Below, in pieces: positions 7,449 through 11,540 of a stretch of DNA of 11,540 nt. Source of the DNA: Patescibacteria group bacterium (GTDB taxonomy: Bacteria > Patescibacteriota > Kazan-3B-28). The notes beneath the pieces were generated by a model that was given only the letters and a program-made list of their open reading frames with translations, was not told the DNA's origin and did not search any database. How positions within the stretch are numbered: the stretch's first letter is position 1; each line of letters opens with the position of its first letter. Location of the stretch: contig JAKLDB010000002.1 of assembly GCA_022703745.1 (NCBI GenBank), positions 11,211 through 22,750 of the forward strand, written 5' to 3'. Made by a program: the position numbers and the translations under genes.

Positions 7449-7718
7449 TTAGTTCCTTATCTTCAACTTTTTAATTAAATTAGTATAGGCAGTAGGGGCT
7501 GTTTTTTGTAGATATGCGAGTAAACGACGACGATTGCCGACCATTTTGAACAATCCTTGGCGAGAGTGGAAATCTTTGGCATGGGTTTTTAGGTGAGCAG
7601 TAAGGTCATTGATCTTTGTAGTGAGCAACGCTACTTGTACCTCAACCGAACCGGTATCTCGATCGTGCCGACGATTGTCGCTGATAATCTTGGTTTTCTT
7701 TTCCGCTTTATTAGCCAT
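7449..7718 (-). CDS. rpsO: 30S ribosomal protein S15, 89 aa
   Basis: S15 binds the central domain of 16S rRNA early in 30S assembly. The full protein is present at the usual length of 89 residues. It contains the family stretch DTGSVEVQVALLTTKIN, the helix with LKTHAKDFHSRQGL, and the RNA-binding segment VGNRRRLLAYLQ, ending LKIRN. No Shine-Dalgarno site precedes the ATG at 7718. The leader predicted from the promoter is only about 24 bases. Many bacteria place ribF and truB between the NrnA-type gene and rpsO; here they are absent from that spot. Confidence 0.97.
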   Translation of the reverse strand: MANKAEKKTKIISDNRRHDRDTGSVEVQVALLTTKINDLTAHLKTHAKDFHSRQGLFKMVGNRRRLLAYLQKTAPTAYTNLIKKLKIRN

Positions 7719-7736
7719 TATTAGTAAGTGTTGTCT

Positions 7737-7767
7737 AAAACGGTTTCCATTGTATCATTGGCAACCG
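7737..7767 (-). terminator. Inverted repeat with T tract: weak nrnA terminator or rpsO operator
   Basis: The arms 7741-7749 and 7759-7767 are inverted repeats matching at 8 of 9 positions around a 9-base centre. On the minus strand the hairpin is followed at once by TTTT, and it lies 16 bases past the nrnA stop, so it may be a weak rho-independent terminator. The same bases cover the -10 of the rpsO promoter, so a protein-binding operator is the alternative. The internal mismatch and long loop argue for low stability. Confidence 0.4.
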
Positions 7768-7777
7768 AAAAAATCAA
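7749..7777 (-). promoter_or_regulatory. Putative promoter of rpsO (and pnp operon)
   Basis: On the minus strand the -35 is TTGATT (7777-7772, 4 of 6), then a 17-base spacer, then TACAAT (7754-7749, 5 of 6). Transcription would begin near 7742, about 24 bases before the rpsO ATG. This is the best complete sigma-70-type match in the window. It probably drives rpsO and, by read-through, pnp and the genes after it. Confidence 0.6.
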
Positions 7778-7782
7778 GGGCT

Positions 7783-8970
7783 TTATATGATATTTTGTGC
7801 TTCTGGAGCAGGTTCCGTAGGAGTTGGGGCAACTTGTCCTAGACGAGCAGCCTGGTAAGCTCGAACCTTTTCGAGGATAAGTGGAAGAGCTTCACTCAAG
7901 GACATTGCCATCAGTTTGAAGCCAGCCGCTCCCGGGTGGCCACCTCCGCCCAGACGTTCAGCGATCTCCGCTGCGTTTAGTCCTCGGGTGGTCCGAATAC
8001 TACCCGAAACTACTTGTGGCTCTCGTTCAGTTATTAGCATTACGATTTCTGCCCCAGGGACACTAGTCATTAGCTCATCTATTAAACCAGAAAATGCTTC
8101 TGGGGTGGATTCGGTATTAGATAGATCTGCATATGTAGCAGTAGCCCAGACCAACCGGTTGATTGGGTCGAACTGTAAGTTGGCTAAAATCTGACCCCAG
8201 AGTTTTAGTGTGCTAAAGGCCTTTGTTTTGAATAGGTGTCTGATAATATCCTGCTGACGAGCACCAAAGCCAACCATCTGAGCAGCAACAGTCAATGATT
8301 TCGGAGTGGTGTTGCTGTGTTGGAATGAACCAGTATCTGAAATAATGCCAGTCAAAAGACAGGTGGCGATGTCTGCGTCTATTTCAATACCCATGGCTTC
8401 GAGTAATCCCACCAAGACTTCTCCAGTGGAAGTAGCGGTGAGATCCACTAAGTTGACTGCACCGTAATAGCTATTGGTGGCATGGTGATCGATATTTATA
8501 ACCGGTATTTCTTTGAAGAGGGCGGGGAACTGATCGTAAATAAGCCCTAGTTGGGTGAGTTCTGCTGCATCGGTGGTGATAATGAGATCATATTTCAAGC
8601 TACCTTGGGAGAAAGTAACTTGTTCAGCAGAATACCGACCAGCCTTGGGAGTAACAACAATATTTAATACTCCATTCTCAAAAACATAAGAGAGTTTTTC
8701 TGGCTCATCATCCGCATTGGCTATGGTGATTATAAAATCTTGGGTGCCTGTAATATCCGACTTTATCGTTTCAATCTCTGGTAAAAATTGTAGTTGTTGG
8801 CTGATCGGGTCTAGAGTAGCAATCCCAACTTCTTTCCCTAATTTGCGCAGTGCTATAGATAATGCCAAAGCTGATCCGATAGAATCGGCATCTGGACGAC
8901 CAGGAGCAATGAGGATCCTCTCTGCCCTAGTAATAAGGCTAACAGCTTGTTGTTTTGGAGTTGGTTCCAT
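7783..8970 (-). CDS. nrnA: DHH/DHHA1 phosphoesterase, NrnA-like, 395 aa
   Basis: NrnA-type proteins degrade short oligoribonucleotides and, in some species, pAp, using a two-metal DHH active site. Visible motifs are PDADSIGSALAL (26-37), a motif II aspartate in TTDAAEL (132-138), the DHH triad IDHH at 160-163, GIISDTGSF at 208-216, and the substrate-binding DHHA1 motif GGGGHPGAAGF at 341-351. Two things differ from textbook NrnA. The motif I histidine three residues before PD is Pro23. There is also an insertion of about 60 residues near 70-130, making the protein about 80 residues longer than the roughly 313-residue B. subtilis NrnA. From memory, similar long forms occur in candidate-phyla bacteria, which would support that placement. 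A proline-rich tail (about 380-392) ends the protein. There is no Shine-Dalgarno site. The function is likely oligonucleotide turnover alongside PNPase and RNase J, but the altered motif leaves substrate and activity open. Confidence 0.9.
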   Translation of the reverse strand: MEPTPKQQAVSLITRAERILIAPGRPDADSIGSALALSIALRKLGKEVGIATLDPISQQLQFLPEIETIKSDITGTQDFIITIANADDEPEKLSYVFENGVLNIVVTPKAGRYSAEQVTFSQGSLKYDLIITTDAAELTQLGLIYDQFPALFKEIPVINIDHHATNSYYGAVNLVDLTATSTGEVLVGLLEAMGIEIDADIATCLLTGIISDTGSFQHSNTTPKSLTVAAQMVGFGARQQDIIRHLFKTKAFSTLKLWGQILANLQFDPINRLVWATATYADLSNTESTPEAFSGLIDELMTSVPGAEIVMLITEREPQVVSGSIRTTRGLNAAEIAERLGGGGHPGAAGFKLMAMSLSEALPLILEKVRAYQAARLGQVAPTPTEPAPEAQNII

Positions 8971-8984
8971 AGAGATAACAAGTC

Positions 8985-9013
8985 AGCTTACTGAAAAGCC
9001 GTCCATCTGTCAA
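8985..9013 (-). promoter_or_regulatory. Putative promoter of nrnA
   Basis: On the minus strand there is a perfect TTGACA (9013-9008), a 17-base spacer, and TAAGCT (8990-8985, 3 of 6 with T1, A2 and T6 kept). The leader would be about 8 bases, so the transcript would be nearly leaderless, which fits the absence of a Shine-Dalgarno site at the ATG 8970. The -10 resembles the TAGGCT of the promoter at 1496-1524. Confidence 0.5.
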
Positions 9014-9020
9014 ACAAGGG

Positions 9021-9063
9021 GATAAGTGGCGGGGCCTTTACAGCGACCTCGATTCCGCTTATC
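9021..9063 (+). promoter_or_regulatory. Hairpin in the rpsT leader
   Basis: The arms 9021-9029 and 9055-9063 pair over 9 bp, then 9030-9034 pairs with 9047-9051 over 5 bp, with a 3-base bulge (9052-9054) and a 12-base loop. Each helix has one G-T pair that is a wobble in plus-strand RNA but a mismatch in minus-strand RNA, so the structure belongs to the rpsT transcript. It ends 28 bases before the rpsT start and has no T tract. A regulatory leader bound by S20 is plausible but unproven. Confidence 0.45.
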
Positions 9064-9091
9064 TTGGGTAGGTCAACTAAACTTTATTTCT

Positions 9092-9325
9092 ATGCCAATA
9101 ATCAAATCAGCACAAAAACAGGTACGGAGCTCTGCTCGTCGGCGAATAAACAATCTGCGTCGTCGCAAAGCGATCAAAACCGCTTACGGCAAAGTTGTTG
9201 CGGCTCCTTCAAAGGAGAGTTTGTCTACTGCTTTTAAGGCGTTAGATAAAGCCGCTTCGAGAGGGACTATTCATCGTAAAAAAGCAGCCAGGATTAAGTC
9301 TCGGTTGAGTAAAAAGGTTAAATAG
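9092..9325 (+). CDS. rpsT: 30S ribosomal protein S20, 77 aa
   Basis: S20 is a basic helical protein that binds 16S rRNA in the body of the 30S subunit. The protein begins MPIIKSAQKQVRSSARRR and ends with the conserved HRKKAARIKSRLSKK. It is slightly shorter than the usual 85-90 residues. I chose the ATG at 9092 because it gives the family N terminus; an in-frame GTG at 9026 would add 22 residues with no family likeness and would run through the leader hairpin. No Shine-Dalgarno site lies at a normal distance. The gene is divergent from nrnA and convergent with holA, whose stop codon is separated from this one by a single base (9326). Clustering of rpsT with holA is common in bacteria. Confidence 0.96.
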   Translation: MPIIKSAQKQVRSSARRRINNLRRRKAIKTAYGKVVAAPSKESLSTAFKALDKAASRGTIHRKKAARIKSRLSKKVK

Positions 9326-9326
9326 T

Positions 9327-10274
9327 CTAGTGGCTGAAGCTTACCAGTAACTGGTCTAGGGCATCTGCTGGATTCATTACTCCAGTTTTTATTTGCTGGT
9401 CTACAGACATTAATTGTTTGTATGCCGAGTTTAGCCAGTCTAAAGAAAATCGATTGGTTTGTTTTAGGGTATTGGAAACAGCATATGGATGTAGCCCTGT
9501 TTCTCGAATAATTTCTCCGACAGAAAGTCTCTTTGCGGATAGGCTTTTTATTAAGATTAGATTATGTAACTGGAAAGTTAAGATTGCCAACAGACCGATA
9601 GGATCTTCTCCGTGGTTTAGTAAATCATTGAATAGTTTATTAACTAAAGCAGCGTCATGGCTGGCAACTGCATCCATTAGCGTAAATAAGTTGCTCTCTA
9701 AATTAGTCGTAACTAATTCTTGGATGACAATAGGAGAGAGGGGATGTGTTTTGCAGTAGCTTGCGAGCTTGGTAAGTTCATTATCTAGTCTCCATAAATC
9801 GGTACCGGTAATAGAAAGGATCTGACGCAGATGGGTATCATCAATAGTGAGGTTTTTCTTTTCTGCTAATGTCTTGGCAAACCGTAGTAAAGAAGATCCT
9901 GTGAGAGGGGAGAAGAATTGAGCAGTCTTTGGTTTATTTAATAATTTAAATAAAGATTGGCGTTTATCAAAGTCTAAATTCTCGCAAAGAATGACTACTA
10001 GATCGTCTGGTAATCCTTGGCGAATTGCTTTGTTTAGTCCCTCTTTGACTGTATCTTCTCCAGAATTCAGTAAGTCAAAAAGTACGAGCAGTCTCTTGCC
10101 CCCTAGTAGAGTAGAGCCTCCCAAAAGAGCAACTAGTTCGTCTGCGGATTTTAGCTGAGAGGCGTTTAGCTGGGTAAGATTAAATGCCGGCTGGGAAGCT
10201 AGAAATTTTTCGCGAATCCTGTTGAGTTTCTCGCGAATAAGAAAGGTATCGGGGCCATAAAGCAGATAAATCAT
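9327..10274 (-). CDS. holA: DNA polymerase III subunit delta, 315 aa
   Basis: Delta is the clamp-loader subunit that opens the sliding clamp during chromosome replication. The N terminus MIYLLYGPDTFLIREKLNRI fits the family, as do the following STLLGGKRLLVL (about 54-65), the helical middle domain with GTDLWRLDNELTKLASY (about 156-172), and the C-terminal collar region (LLAILTFQLHNLILI, about 228-242; HPYAVSNTL near 262-270). As in other delta subunits, the position of a Walker A motif is degenerate. Length is slightly below the usual 330-345. The ATG overlaps the TGA of the upstream VanW gene as ATGA, so it is probably translated by coupling. There is no separate Shine-Dalgarno site. Confidence 0.93.
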   Translation of the reverse strand: MIYLLYGPDTFLIREKLNRIREKFLASQPAFNLTQLNASQLKSADELVALLGGSTLLGGKRLLVLFDLLNSGEDTVKEGLNKAIRQGLPDDLVVILCENLDFDKRQSLFKLLNKPKTAQFFSPLTGSSLLRFAKTLAEKKNLTIDDTHLRQILSITGTDLWRLDNELTKLASYCKTHPLSPIVIQELVTTNLESNLFTLMDAVASHDAALVNKLFNDLLNHGEDPIGLLAILTFQLHNLILIKSLSAKRLSVGEIIRETGLHPYAVSNTLKQTNRFSLDWLNSAYKQLMSVDQQIKTGVMNPADALDQLLVSFSH

Positions 10275-11540
10275 AGAGTGGGAGTCGGGTTAGGAACGGT
10301 AGAGGGATCGCTGATGTTTTCTAGGTTTGTTTCCACTTTAGTCGCATCTTCTGCTCCACGCAAATATTTTGCTGGCCAGGGGATATAGTGGCTCTTAAAT
10401 GTATCCGTCTGAACTAGTTTTCCTCCTTTGAAGATTTTCCTATAGAGTACGGCGTCGGCTCCTCGATGAGCAGTATCGACCCGCTTGATCTCTCCAACCG
10501 GTAGGGTGGTGGTATCTATGTAAATTGGATCAGGATACGCGGTTACATTGAAAATGTAAGGACCTTCTAATTCAACAGTGCGACCAGTATCTGTACCGTA
10601 GAAATCAAAATATAGCTTATTCCCGTCAATATATGTGTCGATAAAAATGTGTGCGCCAGTATCGTTCTTGAATTTAAGATCTGGGTAGGGTTGGTAGATT
10701 GTGGCGTCACTGCCAGCTGGTTCATAGTAGACTACTCGGTAAGAGTGGTTGCGCCGTTCTATTACTGGTAATCCCGCTCGTAAAATACCGCGAAAGGCAG
10801 TGGTAGACACCTGACAAAGTCCTCCGCCAAATTCGGGGGTTGTTTTATCTCCCTTGATTACAAGTTCTGGTAAGAAACCAGTGGAACCATCTACTTCCCC
10901 TAAATGAGCAAGAAAAGAAAATGTTTCATCTGGTTCGATTAGTATCCCATCAAACTTGCTTGCCCCAACACCAATGTTGTGCCGTCGGTTCTTAGGGCTC
11001 CCAGAAAAGTCTGATTCTCCTCTGCTAATTAGCGTGTTTATCCCCAAAGAGTTTGTTTCAGCCAAGCTAGTAGAAGGGGAGATGATTTCCACGGGTAGGG
11101 ATATTGTCCTATTCTCGGAAAGAATGCTTCCTGCAATTAGATCTATGGTTTTCTCCATGTCCAATTCCTGGCCATTTTGTGGAGAAATAAATTCTGTTAC
11201 CCGATCTCCAACGATTTTAATTTTTGCATCTCGACGAGGTTGATTAATTACCTCTACTAGCGGTTGGAGTTTTTTAGCTAGAGTTGCCCGATCGAAGTCA
11301 TAAAGACTGCTATCCTCGATAACAAGTGGTTGTTTTATTTGAAATAAACCCTTCCAACTTTCTATAGCTTGTTGGATAAGCCCTCCGCGCCGACCTACCA
11401 AAAAGGCAGCTTGAGCTAGTTGATCTGGTTTAATTTCTAAATTTACACTTGCAGGATCGATCTGCCATACACTCCCGTTAAATTGAAGTTCTATCGGCTT
11501 AAGATTCGCCTTGTCAGTTAGCGTACTAATGAGAGACGTG
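10271..11540 (-). CDS. VanW-family cell-envelope protein, N terminus cut by right window edge
   Basis: The frame is open to the right edge: in-frame codons at 11402-11539 read on with no stop, so the true start lies outside. About 422 residues are visible. The first part (TSLISTLTDKANLKPIELQF, then VWQIDPASVNLEI and a long repeat-like region) resembles the YoaR/PG_binding_4 type of domain that often precedes VanW. The VanW domain begins near SRGESDFSGSPKNRRHNI and contains the hallmark FGGGLCQVSTTAFRG, ERRNHSYRV and GSDATIY. The C-terminal part is beta-rich (DGNKLYFDFYGTD and a stretch similar to G5-type modules), ending in a proline/threonine-rich tail. An N-terminal signal or membrane anchor is expected beyond the edge. 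The family is linked to the cell wall, and its original member sits in vancomycin-resistance clusters, but its reaction is not established and no resistance role is implied. The stop overlaps the holA start by four bases. Confidence 0.9.
   Translation of the reverse strand, partial: TSLISTLTDKANLKPIELQFNGSVWQIDPASVNLEIKPDQLAQAAFLVGRRGGLIQQAIESWKGLFQIKQPLVIEDSSLYDFDRATLAKKLQPLVEVINQPRRDAKIKIVGDRVTEFISPQNGQELDMEKTIDLIAGSILSENRTISLPVEIISPSTSLAETNSLGINTLISRGESDFSGSPKNRRHNIGVGASKFDGILIEPDETFSFLAHLGEVDGSTGFLPELVIKGDKTTPEFGGGLCQVSTTAFRGILRAGLPVIERRNHSYRVVYYEPAGSDATIYQPYPDLKFKNDTGAHIFIDTYIDGNKLYFDFYGTDTGRTVELEGPYIFNVTAYPDPIYIDTTTLPVGEIKRVDTAHRGADAVLYRKIFKGGKLVQTDTFKSHYIPWPAKYLRGAEDATKVETNLENISDPSTVPNPTPTL

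Noticed and set aside
9026..9091. Upstream GTG start for rpsT
   Set aside because: The added 22 residues do not resemble S20 and the region forms the leader hairpin; the ATG at 9092 gives the family N terminus.
10271..10273. UGA read as glycine, as in Gracilibacteria and SR1
   Set aside because: UGA falls at the natural end of the VanW tail and overlaps the holA start; no gene in the window has an internal UGA in its conserved parts.
11399..11401. TTG as start of the VanW protein
   Set aside because: The frame continues without a stop to the window edge and the upstream residues read as part of the same domain, so the gene is cut by the edge.
1..11540. Mobile element, CRISPR, tRNA or integration signs
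   Set aside because: No transposase or integrase domain, no regularly spaced repeats, no tRNA cloverleaf and no long flanking direct repeats around the G+C-rich cassette were seen.

Overview
The window looks like a chromosomal housekeeping segment from a small-genome bacterium, most likely a member of the Candidate Phyla Radiation (Patescibacteria). That placement is an inference, not a phylogeny. It rests on densely packed genes, few Shine-Dalgarno sites, RNase J and PNPase as the visible RNA-decay enzymes, an NrnA-like DHH protein with an enlarged N-terminal half and an altered first motif, a family 4 uracil-DNA glycosylase missing canonical Fe-S cysteines, and a VanW protein with an extended N-terminal part. 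The standard genetic code fits: TAA, TAG and TGA all close genes. I see no tRNA, rRNA, CRISPR array, transposase or integrase.

Layout from left to right. 1-1415 (minus): N-terminal two thirds of FtsK, cut by the left edge. 1416-1577: divergent promoter region. 1578-2459 (plus): an unrecognised secreted protein with its own promoter and a strong terminator, clearly richer in G+C than its neighbours. 2532-7330 (minus): a tight cluster, in transcription order pnp (PNPase), a small zinc-ribbon membrane protein, a family 4 uracil-DNA glycosylase, and rnj (RNase J). 7331-7448: a structured pnp leader. 7449-7718 (minus): rpsO with its promoter. 7783-8970 (minus): an NrnA-like DHH/DHHA1 phosphoesterase. 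8971-9091: divergent region with an nrnA promoter and a hairpin in the rpsT leader. 9092-9325 (plus): rpsT. 9327-10274 (minus): holA. 10271-11540 (minus): a VanW-family cell-envelope protein, cut by the right edge and overlapping holA by four bases.

The minus-strand genes from rpsO to rnj form an RNA-turnover block: S15, the 3'-to-5' phosphorolytic exonuclease, and the 5'-to-3'/endonucleolytic RNase J, with NrnA (a family that degrades short oligonucleotides) just upstream. The order rpsO-pnp-...-rnj-ftsK recalls arrangements known in Gram-positive bacteria. The secreted-protein cassette interrupts the rnj-ftsK junction on the opposite strand.

The points most worth a second look are the secreted orphan cassette, the altered Fe-S ligand set of the glycosylase, the missing metal-ligand position and insertion in the DHH protein, and the RNA structures ahead of rpsT and pnp.
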